DNA of 38,435 nt from Paenibacillaceae bacterium ZCTH02-B3. GTDB lineage: Bacteria; Bacillota; Bacilli; Paenibacillales; Paenibacillaceae. Positions within the stretch are counted from its first letter, which is position 1, and the number at the start of each line of letters is the position of its first letter. Below, piece by piece: positions 1 to 9,719 of this stretch. Where the stretch lies: NCBI GenBank assembly GCA_002159065.1, contig LZRV01000030.1, positions 1 to 38,435 on the forward strand. The letters run 5' to 3'. The notes beneath the pieces were generated by a model that did no database searches, was not told where the DNA came from, and saw only the letters and a list, made by a program, of their open reading frames with translations. Made by a program: the position numbers and the translations under genes.

Positions 1-1
1 C

Positions 2-874
2 CGACCACAACGCGAGTTGCGCGAACTCATTCGCTACCGCCGCAGCCTCATGGACGAACGCGCCCGGGAGATTCAGCGCATCCAGAAAGTCCTGGAAGGC
101 GCCAACATCAAATTGTCTTCCGTCGCTTCGGATATCATGGGCAAATCCGGTCGGCTCATGATCGAAGCGATCATTGCAGGCGAAACGGATGCCGCTGTTC
201 TGTCGGAACTGGCGCAGCGAAGGCTGAAAGCCAAAAAAGCGGACTTGCAAAAAGCTTTGCACGGGCTCATCGGACCCCATCAACGTCTGATGCTCAAGAC
301 GCAGCTTCGCCACATCGACGAGCTGGACAAACTCATCGAACAAATCGATGCCGAAGTCAAGAAGCGGATGGACCCTTTTGAAGAAGACCTGGAGCGGTTG
401 GACACCATTCCCGGCGTTGGACGCAGGAGTGCGGAACAAATTCTGGCCGAAATCGGCACCGACATGGATCAGTTCCCCTCCGCCGCACATTTGTGTTCAT
501 GGGCGGGACTTGCTCCAGGGAACAATGAAAGTGCCGGGAAACGCAAATCGGGAAAGACAACCAAGGGAAACCAGAAATTAAGAACCGCCCTGATCGAATC
601 TGCCCGAGCAGCTGCCCGTTGCAAAGACACGTATCTTTCCAGCTTGTATCATCGCATCGCTGCCCGAAGGGGCGCCAATCGAGCGGCAGTAGCGGTGGCT
701 CATCGAATTTTGACGATTTGTTACCATCTCCTCAAGAACAAGCAAATCTATATTGAGCTTGGTCCTCATTATTACGAAGAGCGCAAGCGAACTCATGTGG
801 CAAGGCAAGCCATTCGCAAGTTGGAAATCCTGGGTTACAAGGTTGTCGTAGAGGAAATGGACCAAACTGCATAG
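2..874 (+). CDS. IS110-family transposase, 3' part (cut by window edge)
   Basis: The reading frame is open from base 2 with no upstream stop, so the N-terminus lies outside the window; about 290 residues are visible. A central alpha-helical region is followed by the Transposase_20 (IS116/IS110/IS902) domain. It has the helix-hairpin-helix-like stretch DTIPGVGRRSAEQILAEIG and the SAAHLCSWAGLAPGNNES segment that contains the catalytic serine region of this family. IS110 enzymes use an N-terminal RuvC-like DEDD domain, which is missing here only because of the window start. The C-terminus is complete and ends in a basic tail. Known IS110 elements are guided by a bridge RNA encoded in a non-coding end. 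Only 3' flank is visible and I cannot identify the RNA or the element boundary. The family assignment is confident; activity cannot be judged. Confidence 0.9.
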   Translation, partial: RPQRELRELIRYRRSLMDERAREIQRIQKVLEGANIKLSSVASDIMGKSGRLMIEAIIAGETDAAVLSELAQRRLKAKKADLQKALHGLIGPHQRLMLKTQLRHIDELDKLIEQIDAEVKKRMDPFEEDLERLDTIPGVGRRSAEQILAEIGTDMDQFPSAAHLCSWAGLAPGNNESAGKRKSGKTTKGNQKLRTALIESARAAARCKDTYLSSLYHRIAARRGANRAAVAVAHRILTICYHLLKNKQIYIELGPHYYEERKRTHVARQAIRKLEILGYKVVVEEMDQTA

Positions 875-1031
875 ACCAAATTACCATATTATTCCTCTAA
901 AGTAGTGACGATGTCCGGGTACCACCTTTTTTGTGCTTCTAAGCTACTTTAATTTTCGGGATAGAATTACACCCAAATTGAAATGTAAGCGTATACAAAA
1001 ACCCGGGTTGCCGCCGGATGGGAGACCACAC
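875..1031. other. Intergenic stretch after the transposase
   Basis: This stretch is AT-richer than its surroundings and contains no convincing gene. It should hold the right end of the IS110 element, but IS110 elements lack clear terminal inverted repeats and I see no duplicated target that would fix the boundary. Confidence 0.4.
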
Positions 1032-1387
1032 ATGGCCACCATCAAAGACATCGCCAGAAAGGCGGGTGTCTCCGTCGCCACCGTCTCCCATGTGATCCAC
1101 AACACGCGCCGGGCGCATGAAGACAAAAGGAGACGCGTGCTGGAAGCCATCCGGAACTCAACTGCGTTCCGAACGCCGCGGCGCGGAGACTGCGCATCCG
1201 GAAAAGCAACGCAATCATCCTGATCGTTTCCGAGATCGCCAATCCGTTCTATTCCGACCTGGCCCAAAGCCTGCGGGCAAGCGGCTTGAGCGGATACCCT
1301 TCCTTCAGGAGCGGTTCGATTCCGTCCCGATTTTCCGGCAGCGCGGAGGCAATGACAGCGTCGTCCGCCCGTCAGCCGCGCATTTGA
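1032..1387 (+). pseudogene. LacI-family regulator remnant (frameshifted and truncated)
   Basis: ATG at 1032 opens a textbook LacI helix-turn-helix: [20 protein letters not shown], then a hinge helix. Near 1155 the frame breaks. Restoring one G in the GG run (CGG GAA) gives the expected [16 protein letters not shown] and then [20 protein letters not shown], the start of the periplasmic-binding-like effector domain. After about position 1290 the similarity fades and the shifted frame stops at 1385-1387, so some 200 residues of the effector domain are missing. It lies just after the IS110 end and before allD, so it may once have controlled that gene. The frameshift could be a sequencing error, but the lost C-terminal domain argues for a true pseudogene. 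The 220 bases up to the next gene show no recognisable coding. Confidence 0.8.
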
Positions 1388-1616
1388 TGCTGTTCAGCCG
1401 GATGGCCGACCGGACCCTGGAACCGCGCGCCGTCATTCTTCCCGCGGGTCGCGCGCAAGACCTGCGGCGGTTCCGGCGCGACGGAAGATTGCGCCGGAAC
1501 CTGGGATCCCGGGACAGAGAAATGAAGACGACGGCAAGCAAATCCCATCGACGGCGGCGCGAAGGAATGAACGGTGAGACAACGGACACGCGGGAACTTC
1601 ATGGAGGATGGATCGG

Positions 1617-2633
1617 ATGGAACTCGTGCGGGTGGCTTCGGATGAGCTGCGGGATTGGTGCGCGCGCAAACTGACCGGCGCCGGAGTGCCCGAAGACCAT
1701 GCGAAAATCACCGCCGATGTGCTGGTCCATGCCAATCTGAGGGGCGTGGATTCCCACGGCGTTTTGCGGATGGAGCATTATGTAAACAAAATCGCCGCCG
1801 GAGGCATCAACCCCGTGCCGCAGATCGGCGTGAGCCGCACCGGCCCGGTCACCGCCATCGTCGACGGCGACGACGGCCTCGGACACGTGACGGCCTGCCG
1901 GGCCATGGAAACGGCGCTGGATCTGGCGGAAAAGCACGGGGTCGGCGTGGTCGGAGCGGTGAACAGCAGCCACTGCGGAGCGCTGTCCTACTTCGCGGAA
2001 ATGGCCACGGCACGGAACATGATCGGCGTCGTCATGTCCAACACGGACAAGGCGGCGGTGCCCTATGGCGGTCGGGAGCCGTTTTTCGGCACCAATCCGA
2101 TGGCCTTCGGCTTCCCGGCGCGCAAGCATCCGCCCGTCATCCTCGACATGGCCACCACGACGGTGGCGTTCGGCAAGATTCTCGACCACAAGCTGAAAGG
2201 CAGGCCGATTCCGCCGGACTGGGGGGTGGACCGCGAGGGCGAAAGCGTGACGGATCCGGACAAGGTCTACGCCATGCGGCATTTCGGCGGAGCGAAGGGG
2301 TACGGCCTGGCGCTGGCGGTGGACGTGCTGTCGTACGTGCTGTTCGGCGCCGCTTTCGGCCCCCATGTGGAGGCGATGTATGCGGAAGATCTGAGCCGGA
2401 AACGCAAACTGGCGCAGTTTTTCATGGCCTTGAATCCGTCGTTTTTCACCGAAACGGACGCTTTCCTGGACACCATGGACCGGATGATCGACGAAATCCA
2501 CGCCGCGCCGCCCGCCAGGGGGTTCGACCGGGTGCTCGTCCCCGGCGAGCTGGAAAACCTCACGAAAGAGCGGCGGCTGAGGGAAGGCATTCCGCTGCCG
2601 GAAGCCATCGTGCGGTATTTGCGGGGGCATTGA
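1617..2633 (+). CDS. allD: AllD-like ureidoglycolate dehydrogenase (Ldh2/malate-lactate dehydrogenase family)
   Basis: This is a 338-residue NAD(P)-dependent oxidoreductase of the Ldh2 (type 2 malate/L-lactate/sulfolactate dehydrogenase) superfamily. Visible landmarks are the ARGxxSHG-type motif RGVDSHGVLRMEHY (about residues 43-56), GGREPFFGTNPMAFGFPA, the DMATTTVAFGKI segment and the GAKGYGLALAVDVLSYVL helix. Recalled E. coli AllD matches along its length, including FMALNPSFF near the end, so ureidoglycolate dehydrogenase (ureidoglycolate to oxalurate, cytoplasmic) is the best name. Start: GGAGG at 1603-1607 lies 9 nt before ATG 1617, while the in-frame ATG at 1608 abuts the ribosome site. 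No other allantoin genes are nearby, so the substrate is uncertain; malate, sulfolactate or another 2-hydroxy acid remain possible. Confidence 0.75.
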   Translation: MELVRVASDELRDWCARKLTGAGVPEDHAKITADVLVHANLRGVDSHGVLRMEHYVNKIAAGGINPVPQIGVSRTGPVTAIVDGDDGLGHVTACRAMETALDLAEKHGVGVVGAVNSSHCGALSYFAEMATARNMIGVVMSNTDKAAVPYGGREPFFGTNPMAFGFPARKHPPVILDMATTTVAFGKILDHKLKGRPIPPDWGVDREGESVTDPDKVYAMRHFGGAKGYGLALAVDVLSYVLFGAAFGPHVEAMYAEDLSRKRKLAQFFMALNPSFFTETDAFLDTMDRMIDEIHAAPPARGFDRVLVPGELENLTKERRLREGIPLPEAIVRYLRGH

Positions 2634-2816
2634 GCCGTCCCGCGCCGCGCAAGCGCGGCCGGCACGCGTCGCGCCGGCGGGCGCCACCCTTTGCTCAGCC
2701 ATTCCGCATCGCCGCTCGCGCGCAGAAATCCTGTGCCGCACCGGGACCTGCTTGCCGCCACCTGTGCCGCTCGGCCGCCCGCGCGGCGCTTCCGCGCTCC
2801 GCCTGCAACCGGCCGG
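2634..2816. other. Convergent intergenic region with GC hairpin
   Basis: This region separates the 3' ends of allD (plus) and copA (minus). A short hairpin with arms GCCGCGC/GCGCGGC at 2644-2659 follows allD but lacks a T-tract, so it is at most a weak terminator. Nothing else is recognisable. Confidence 0.4.
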
Positions 2817-5156
<2,340 letters not shown>

Positions 5157-5185
5157 GTCCAGCGCCCCCTGTTTCCTCCGTTGCC

Positions 5186-5239
5186 TTCCCGATTCGTCGG
5201 CTTCCCGATTCGTCGGCTTCCCGGTTCATCGGCTTCCCG
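5186..5239. repeat. Tandem 16-bp repeat, about 3.4 copies
   Basis: Units of 16 bp start at 5186, 5202 and 5218 with a partial fourth at 5234. The plus-strand unit is TTCCCGATTCGTCGGC; the first two are identical and the third differs at two positions. It lies just upstream of copA, covering its probable leader. It shares the period and the CCCG core with the array at 5454-5549. Confidence 0.9.
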
Positions 5240-5256
5240 GGCACCGCGGCTTGCTT

Positions 5257-5437
5257 GCGACAAAAATGCCATTATTTTCCCGTTTTCATGACCGTTTGGA
5301 CAAAACAGCGACATTCATGCCATTATTTTCGAGCTGCTTTTCATGGATCGCACAAATTTTTCCAAATTAATGGCACAGAGTGCCATTCTTTCGGCCGAAA
5401 CCCCGTTTTCATGCGAAAACAATGGCACTTTTGTCGC
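5257..5437. repeat. Three dispersed copies of a 23-bp motif plus a related palindrome
   Basis: Two direct copies (5257-5279 and 5308-5330) and one inverted copy (5415-5437) share the pattern GCGACA-N3-RTGCCATTRTTTTC. The first and third are identical at 21 of 23 positions. Between them, 5369-5387 is a perfect palindrome, AATGGCACAGAGTGCCATT, built from the same GTGCCATT core. The direct copies are followed by a TTTTCATG block, as is the plus-strand sequence beside the inverted copy. No ORF uses this region. It could be a degenerate mobile repeat or a set of protein-binding sites in the copZ-copA gap. Confidence 0.8.
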
Positions 5438-5453
5438 TGTCCCGATTCCGTCA

Positions 5454-5549
5454 CGGCATCCCGTTGTCTCGGCATCCCGGCTGCTCGGCATCCCGGCTTC
5501 TCGGCATTCCGGCTTCTCAGCATCCCGGTGTTTCATCATCCCGGCGTCC
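5454..5549. repeat. Tandem 16-bp repeat, six copies
   Basis: Six consecutive 16-mers start at 5454, 5470, 5486, 5502, 5518 and 5534, with consensus CGGCATCCCGGCTTCT. Units 2-4 are nearly identical and units 5 and 6 diverge. The array ends about ten bases before the copZ stop codon, so it lies in the transcribed gap between copZ and copA. It is a minisatellite, not a CRISPR array, because there are no spacers. Confidence 0.9.
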
Positions 5550-5558
5550 GGCAGAGGA

Positions 5559-5765
5559 TCAGACCGAAACCACATCATACCCCTGATCCTCAATGGCCTG
5601 TTTCAGCTGATCCAGCGTCACTTTCGTTTCGTCGTACTCGATCGCCACGGTCCCGCCGGCCAGGTCGACGGTCGCCTTGGCTCCGGCCTGCCGCACCGCA
5701 TTTTCCACGGCGTTCTTGCAATGGTTGCAGGACATGCCTTTCACGTTCAGCGTCACGGTTTGCAT
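5559..5765 (-). CDS. copZ: Copper chaperone CopZ
   Basis: A 68-residue single heavy-metal-associated domain protein, the standard size for the cytoplasmic Cu(I) chaperone that hands copper to CopA and to CsoR. The GMSCNHC loop places the metal cysteines at residues 13 and 16, and the predicted order is the ferredoxin-like beta-alpha-beta-beta-alpha-beta fold, ending in GYDVVSV. A GAGGTGA ribosome site precedes ATG 5765. It lies 36 bp downstream of csoR on the same strand and about 400 bp upstream of copA, separated from it by minisatellite arrays. Co-transcription from the csoR promoter is likely; whether copA shares that transcript through the repeat region is not clear from sequence. Confidence 0.95.
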   Translation of the reverse strand: MQTVTLNVKGMSCNHCKNAVENAVRQAGAKATVDLAGGTVAIEYDETKVTLDQLKQAIEDQGYDVVSV

Positions 5766-5801
5766 GATGCGTTCACCTCGTTCGGTTGTTCATGGGGATG
5801 C

Positions 5802-6167
5802 TCATTTCAGAAGCTTGTTCACGGTGGTCAAGAGCTCGTCGACGACATCGAGGTCGCCTTCCCGGATCCGCTCCACCACGCAGCTCCTCATGTGCCCGGC
5901 CAAAAGCAGCTTGCCCACGCCGTTCAGGGCCGACTGCACGGCGGAGATCTGGTTGAGCACGTGGTCGCAGTACGTATCCTTTTCTATCATGCCCTTGATG
6001 CCGCGAATCTGGCCCTCGATACGGTTGAGCCGGGCGATCAGATCCGCCTTGAGCTTCTCGGGATGATGGCTTCGGCGATGATCGGGTCCGTCCGCGGACG
6101 GGACTTCCCCGTTCCCGGCGCCGTCGGGCGGCCGGATGTCCTCCATCGTTCCTTGCATGGCGTCCAC
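5802..6167 (-). CDS. csoR: Copper-sensing repressor CsoR
   Basis: The all-alpha CsoR/RcnR-fold repressor of the copper operon. The core from HHPEKLKADLIARLNRIEGQ onward is typical, and the Cu(I) ligand set is intact: C67, H92 and C96 counted from the chosen start (EKDTYCDH and GHMRSCVVER). GTG 6167 is preferred because AAAGGGG lies 8 nt upstream; ATGs at 6158 and 6146 are alternatives, and an upstream extension of the frame would overlap the promoter. The resulting 121 residues include a Pro/Gly/His-rich N-terminal tail of about 35 residues before the conserved core. Apo-CsoR should bind the palindrome at 6194-6210 and release it on Cu(I) binding, controlling csoR-copZ and probably copA. Confidence 0.93.
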   Translation of the reverse strand: MDAMQGTMEDIRPPDGAGNGEVPSADGPDHRRSHHPEKLKADLIARLNRIEGQIRGIKGMIEKDTYCDHVLNQISAVQSALNGVGKLLLAGHMRSCVVERIREGDLDVVDELLTTVNKLLK

Positions 6168-6188
6168 CGGATTCACCCCTTTGACTCT

Positions 6189-6217
6189 ATAGTATACCCC
6201 GGTACGGTATAAGTCAA
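6189..6217 (-). promoter_or_regulatory. csoR promoter with overlapping CsoR-type operator
   Basis: On the minus strand, -35 TTGACT (6212-6217) and -10 TACTAT (6189-6194) are 17 bp apart. The spacer holds the pseudo-palindrome ATACC-N7-GGTAT (6194-6210), the half-site type used by CsoR repressors, so a bound repressor would block RNA polymerase. The outer bases TTGACT...AGTCAA make the whole block at 6181-6217 nearly palindromic. Confidence 0.75.
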
Positions 6218-6430
6218 CGATCTGCCGCCAACCCAAGCCCATTGAAGTGCCCTGCCGCGCGCCTTCGCCCCTCTTTCGCACCGACTTCGTCCTCGTTCAA
6301 TCTCCGGCGGATGCTCTCCGTTCGGCGTTTCACCCTTTCGTTTTCCGTTCACAATGTTGCAACGTTTTCTTCCGCGCTCCATCTTGGAGCCGGTGCCCCC
6401 CACGCGTTAAAATGGACATGACGAACGCCA
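6218..6430. other. Divergent intergenic region between csoR and the rhodanese gene
   Basis: No gene seen. It should carry the plus-strand promoter for the rhodanese unit. A plausible pair is TTGGAG (6384-6389) and TAAAAT (6408-6413), 18 bp apart, just upstream of the operator at 6431. This promoter is an inference only. Confidence 0.35.
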
Positions 6431-6446
6431 ATACCCCACAGGGTAT
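6431..6446 (+). promoter_or_regulatory. CstR/CsoR-type operator upstream of rhodanese-CoADR
   Basis: ATACCCCACAGGGTAT is a perfect 6-4-6 inverted repeat (ATACC-N6-GGTAT) placed 33 bp before the rhodanese start. The same spacing occurs at 28180 and 35811 before other thiol/sulfur genes, while the copper csoR site has N7. By analogy with CstR-controlled sulfide genes I infer a persulfide-responsive repressor site. Confidence 0.7.
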
Positions 6447-6478
6447 ATCACAAAAAGTTCGACAGAGGGGGATCACCC

Positions 6479-6871
6479 ATGCGGTATATGTACTGGCTCC
6501 TCCTGGCGGCGGCGGTCGCCTGGCTGGCCTACGAATTGTTCGGCCCGATCCGCGGCGTCCGGAACGTCGGCCCTTCCCGCTTCGCGCGGGAATTGGCGGA
6601 CGCCGGCCCCGCCGGGCGGATGCTGATCGACGTGCGGGAACCCCACGAGTTTGCCCGGGGCCACATCCGGGGAGCGGTCAACATTCCGCTGTCCGAGCTG
6701 GCCTCGCGGATCGGGGAAATCCCGACGGACCGGAAAATTTTCCTCTATTGCCAAAGCGGCATGCGCAGCCGGCGGGCGGCGCGGATGCTCAGCAAGCGGG
6801 GATGCCGCGACATTGTCCATCTGAACGGCGGCCTTGCGGCCTGGCGCGGCGAGACGGTCAACCGGGACTGA
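6479..6871 (+). CDS. Membrane-anchored rhodanese-like sulfurtransferase
   Basis: A 130-residue single-domain rhodanese with an N-terminal membrane anchor (about residues 3-21, WLLLAAAVAWLAY). The sulfurtransferase domain carries the conserved IDVREPHEFARGHIRGAVNIP stretch and the active-site loop CQSGMRS, with the persulfide-forming cysteine at residue 91. Single-domain rhodaneses move sulfane sulfur between persulfides, thiosulfate and thiols; a membrane anchor would keep the domain at the cytoplasmic face. AGGGGG lies 7 nt before ATG 6479. It sits 15 bp upstream of the CoADR-rhodanese gene and behind an ATACC-N6-GGTAT operator, so a role in persulfide handling under CstR control is likely. 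The exact donor and acceptor are unknown. Confidence 0.88.
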   Translation: MRYMYWLLLAAAVAWLAYELFGPIRGVRNVGPSRFARELADAGPAGRMLIDVREPHEFARGHIRGAVNIPLSELASRIGEIPTDRKIFLYCQSGMRSRRAARMLSKRGCRDIVHLNGGLAAWRGETVNRD

Positions 6872-6886
6872 CGGAGGGAGAGAACC

Positions 6887-8604
6887 ATGGGCAAAAAAGC
6901 GGTCATCGTCGGCGGCGTCGCGGGGGGCGCGACGGCGGCGGCCCGGCTTCGGCGGCTGGATGAAGAGGCGGAAATCGTGATCCTGGAACGCGGCGATTAC
7001 ATTTCCTTCGCCAACTGCGGCCTGCCATATTACATCGGGGAAGAAATCCGGGAACGCGAAAAGCTGCTGCTGCAGACGCCGGAACGGATGAAGCGGCGTT
7101 TCAACATCGACGTGCGCGTGCGCAGCGAGGTCGTCCGCGTCGACCCGGCGCGCAAAACGGTCACCGTGCGGCGCCTCGGTCCGGAGAACGGCGGCGGCCC
7201 AGACACCTCCGCCGGAGATACCGGCGCGGAAACCGCCGGCATGGCCGCCGCGGCCGAATACGAGGAATCCTACGACGTGTTGCTTCTTTCGCCGGGCGCC
7301 CGGCCGCTCCGGCCGGCCATTCCGGGGATTGACAGCGAACGGGTGCTCACGCTCCGCAACATGGCCGACGCGGACCGCATCAAGGCGCGGGTCGACCGCG
7401 GGGGAGCGCGCTCGGCCGTCGTCATCGGCGGCGGTTTCATCGGCGTGGAAATGGCGGAAAACCTCCGCCGGCGCGGCCTGGACGTGACGCTGGCGGAAGC
7501 GGCGCCGCACATCCTGCCGCCCTTCGACGACGACATGGTGCCGCTGGCCGAACAGGAACTCGCGGCCAACGGCGTGCGCCTCATCCTGGGGAACGGCGTC
7601 GCCTCTTTCGCGGACACTGCGGACGGCCTTCGCGTCACGCTGCAGAACGGCGACGTCCTTGAAGCCGATCTCGCCATCCTCGCCATCGGGGTAAAGCCCG
7701 ACACGGCTTTCCTGGAAGGCAGCGGCATCGCTCTCGGCCCCCGCGGGCACATCCTGGTGAACGAACGCATGCAAACGAATATCCCGGACATTTACGCCGT
7801 CGGCGACGCGGTGGAGGTCACCGACATCGTAAGCGGCGCGAAATCCGCGGTCCCGCTCGCCGGTCCCGCCAACCAGCAGGGCCGGATCGCGGCGGACAAC
7901 ATCTGCGGCATTCCTTCCGTATACAAAGGCGCCCAAGGCACGGCCATCGTGCGGGTGTTCGGGCTGACCGCCGCCTGCACGGGACTTAACGAACGGTCCC
8001 TCGCCCGTCTGGACATCCCGTACCGGGCGGTGCACCTGCATGCCGCCTCCCATGCCGGCTATTTTCCCGGCGCGTGCCCGATTTCCCTCAAATTGCTCTT
8101 TGACGACAACGGGCGCATCCTGGGCGCCCAGGCGCTGGGACGGGACGGCGCGGACAAGCGCATCGACGTCATCGCCGCGGCCATCCGGCTGGGCGGCACC
8201 GCGTGCGACCTCGCCGGGCTGGAGCTGGCCTACGCTCCGCCGTATTCGTCCGCGAAAGACCCGGTCAACATGGCCGGCTTCCTCGCCCAGAACGTGCTGA
8301 ACGGCCTGCTGCAAGTGGTGACGGTGCGGGATCTCGACGCCTTCGACCCTTCCCGCGCCGTTCTGCTGGACGTGCGCACCGCCGCGGAGCACGCCGCCGG
8401 CCCATACCGGGCAGCCTCCACATCCCGATGGACGAGCTGCGGGACCGCCTGCATGAACTGCCGCGCGACAGGGAAATCTGGGTCTACTGCCAGGTCGGCC
8501 AGCGCGCCTACTACGCCGCCCGCGTGCTGGCCCAGAAAGGTTTCAGCGCAAAGAACCTTTCCGGCGGCTACCGCACCTATACCATCGCCAAATGGAAGCC
8601 TTGA
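6887..8604 (+). CDS. CoA-disulfide/persulfide reductase with C-terminal rhodanese domain (one frameshift)
   Basis: A FAD-dependent pyridine nucleotide-disulfide oxidoreductase of the CoADR-RHD type: FAD motif GGVAGGATAAARLRRL, the single-cysteine active site SFANCGLPYY (C44), a second nucleotide site VVIGGGFIGVEMAENL, YAVGDAVEV, and the dimerisation segment AYAPPYSSAKDPVNMAG. A rhodanese domain follows, with WVYCQVGQRAYYA (cysteine near residue 535). The frame is broken at 8402-8403, where GGC CC-ATA lacks one C; restoring it gives the expected EHAAGPIPGSLHIPMDE and a product of about 572 residues. Without correction the protein runs to 8692 and loses the rhodanese domain. The enzyme reduces CoA disulfide or CoA persulfide with NAD(P)H. 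It pairs with the upstream rhodanese in a likely sulfide/persulfide detoxification operon. An alanine/glycine-rich insertion occupies about residues 102-122. Confidence 0.88.
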
Positions 8605-8609
8605 CGCCA

Positions 8610-8640
8610 AAAGCCCGCCTGAACAGGCGGGCTTTCCAGC
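8610..8640 (+). terminator. Terminator after the CoADR gene
   Basis: Perfect 11-bp stem AAAGCCCGCCT / AGGCGGGCTTT around a GAAC loop, 5 bp after the CoADR-rhodanese stop. The T-rich tail is short (TTT), with a further T run a little later. Confidence 0.75.
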
Positions 8641-8662
8641 CGGCTTTTTTGCAGGCCGCCGA

Positions 8663-8800
8663 TCAATCCGTCTCCCCGGGCTTCTTCCGTGAGCCGGACG
8701 GCTTGGAATCGGCCAGCTCCTGATACTGCAGTTCCAGGTCGCGGATGAAGGCTTCGATTTCTTCCGGCGTCAGAATCTCTCTTTCCTTTTTGTCTTCCAT
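8663..8800 (-). CDS. Small acidic/charged protein, 45 residues, unknown function
   Basis: A short ORF starting MEDKKEREILTPEEIEAF and ending SRKKPGETD. A very good ribosome site, GGGGAGGAG, lies 6-7 nt before ATG 8800, which is the main reason to accept it. The middle (about residues 10-30) is predicted amphipathic helix or coiled coil and the tail is Ser/Lys/Pro-rich and probably disordered. No signal peptide or metal motif is visible. It converges on the CoADR terminator and is transcribed away from the recombinase cassette. I do not recognise a family; short proteins of this composition are common in Bacillales and often uncharacterised. Confidence 0.6.
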   Translation of the reverse strand: MEDKKEREILTPEEIEAFIRDLELQYQELADSKPSGSRKKPGETD

Positions 8801-8851
8801 CTTTTTCTCCTCCCCTTCATTCGACAAAGCGAAAAACTACTCTTCTTCCCC

Positions 8852-8881
8852 ATCCCGGCCGCCGGTCGGCGGGATTTTTTT
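8852..8881 (+). terminator. Hairpin with T-tract
   Basis: ATCCCG/CGGGAT outer stem with an inner CCG/CGG pair, followed by seven T. It has rho-independent form on the plus strand but no plus-strand gene lies immediately upstream. It may be a second stop for the CoADR transcript, shielding the recombinase cassette. Confidence 0.5.
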
Positions 8882-8991
8882 CACGCATTTTTCACATTAT
8901 ATGCGGCAAATATATGTTATACGTAATAGTAAATATTGACATTGCCACCTCCCGATGTTGAAAAATGGCCGTAAATACGGCATTTTCGATC
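8882..8991. other. AT-rich leader of the recombinase cassette
   Basis: The sharp drop in GC begins here. It contains a hairpin CCGTA-AA-TACGG around 8969-8981, flanked by AAAATG/CATTTT, and several alternating AT stretches. No gene seen. Probably part of the acquired recombinase segment. Confidence 0.45.
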
Positions 8992-9015
8992 TTACAAAAT
9001 GAATGTTTTGTAAAA
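8992..9015. repeat. Candidate recombination site 1 (left, inverted relative to site 2)
   Basis: TTACAAAA-TGAATG-TTTTGTAA followed by AA. Two 8-bp inverted arms around a 6-bp asymmetric spacer is the architecture of a tyrosine-recombinase core site. All 24 bases recur as the reverse complement at 9727-9750, on the other side of the recombinase gene. Confidence 0.7.
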
Positions 9016-9067
9016 TTGTGGTTTCCATGTTATAGGCAATATATCCATTATATAGAGGGTGAACCTG

Positions 9068-9631
9068 ATGGTGGCCAGAAGAGGAGCCAATGCGGTCGAG
9101 CCCATCCGGGATCTGTCGAAGATCCGGGAAGTGAAAAACTATTTGCGGCAGCGATCGTATCGCGACTATTTCCTGTTCACCTTCGGCATCAATTCCGGTT
9201 TGCGAATCAGCGATATCCTGCCGCTGCGCGTGAAGGACGTAAGAGGGGTCAAATATTTGCGGATCAAGGAAAAGAAAACGGGCAACATCCGCAGGGTCAT
9301 CATCACGAACGCGCTGAAGCGGGAAATCGAGTTCTATACGGCCGGCATGGCCGACTCCGACTATTTGTTTCCCTCGAAACGGGGCAACAAGCCCATCAGC
9401 CGCATGCAGGCCTGGCACATCATCAACAACGCGGCCCAGGCCTGCGGCATCGACGGACCCATCGGCACCCATACGCTGCGCAAAACGTTCGGCTACCATT
9501 TCTATCAGCAAACCAAGGACGTGGCGATGCTGCAGGAAATCTTCGGCCATTCCAGTCCTTCCATCACGCTGCGATACATCGGCATCAACGGGGAAATGAT
9601 CGACCGGGCGCTGGAAAATTTCTCATTATGA
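9068..9631 (+). CDS. Minimal tyrosine recombinase/integrase
   Basis: A 187-residue phage-integrase-family protein with the complete catalytic set: R46 (NSGLRISD), K70 (KEKKTGN), H135 and R138 (HTLRKTFG), H161 (GHSS) and nucleophile Y170 (LRYIG). Most integrases have about 100 residues of N-terminal core-binding domain; here only about 35 residues precede the catalytic fold, so it is a near-minimal enzyme. Short recombinases of this size occur alone in many Bacillales genomes, usually without known function. AGAGGGTG lies 6 nt before ATG 9068; a GTG at 9059 is in frame but overlaps that site. It is flanked by inverted copies of one 24-bp site, so it could invert its own gene. No cargo gene lies within the bracket. 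Confidence 0.92.
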   Translation: MVARRGANAVEPIRDLSKIREVKNYLRQRSYRDYFLFTFGINSGLRISDILPLRVKDVRGVKYLRIKEKKTGNIRRVIITNALKREIEFYTAGMADSDYLFPSKRGNKPISRMQAWHIINNAAQACGIDGPIGTHTLRKTFGYHFYQQTKDVAMLQEIFGHSSPSITLRYIGINGEMIDRALENFSL

Positions 9632-9719
9632 TCCTTTACATCATTGTAAAGTTATCCTATAATCTCACCTGAAATTATTCATAAAATGTTCACATGTTTG
9701 TTCAAGAGCCATTATGATG

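Noticed and set aside
875..1031. IS110 bridge RNA gene
   Set aside because: Known IS110-group bridge RNAs lie in the 5' non-coding end, which is outside the window, and I see no convincing folded RNA in the short 3' flank.
5454..5549. Possible CRISPR array
   Set aside because: Units are contiguous 16-mers without spacers and no cas genes are present; it is a minisatellite.
6473..8392. A 639-codon minus-strand frame opposite rhodanese-CoADR
   Set aside because: Antisense shadow; the plus-strand proteins have intact family motifs and good starts.
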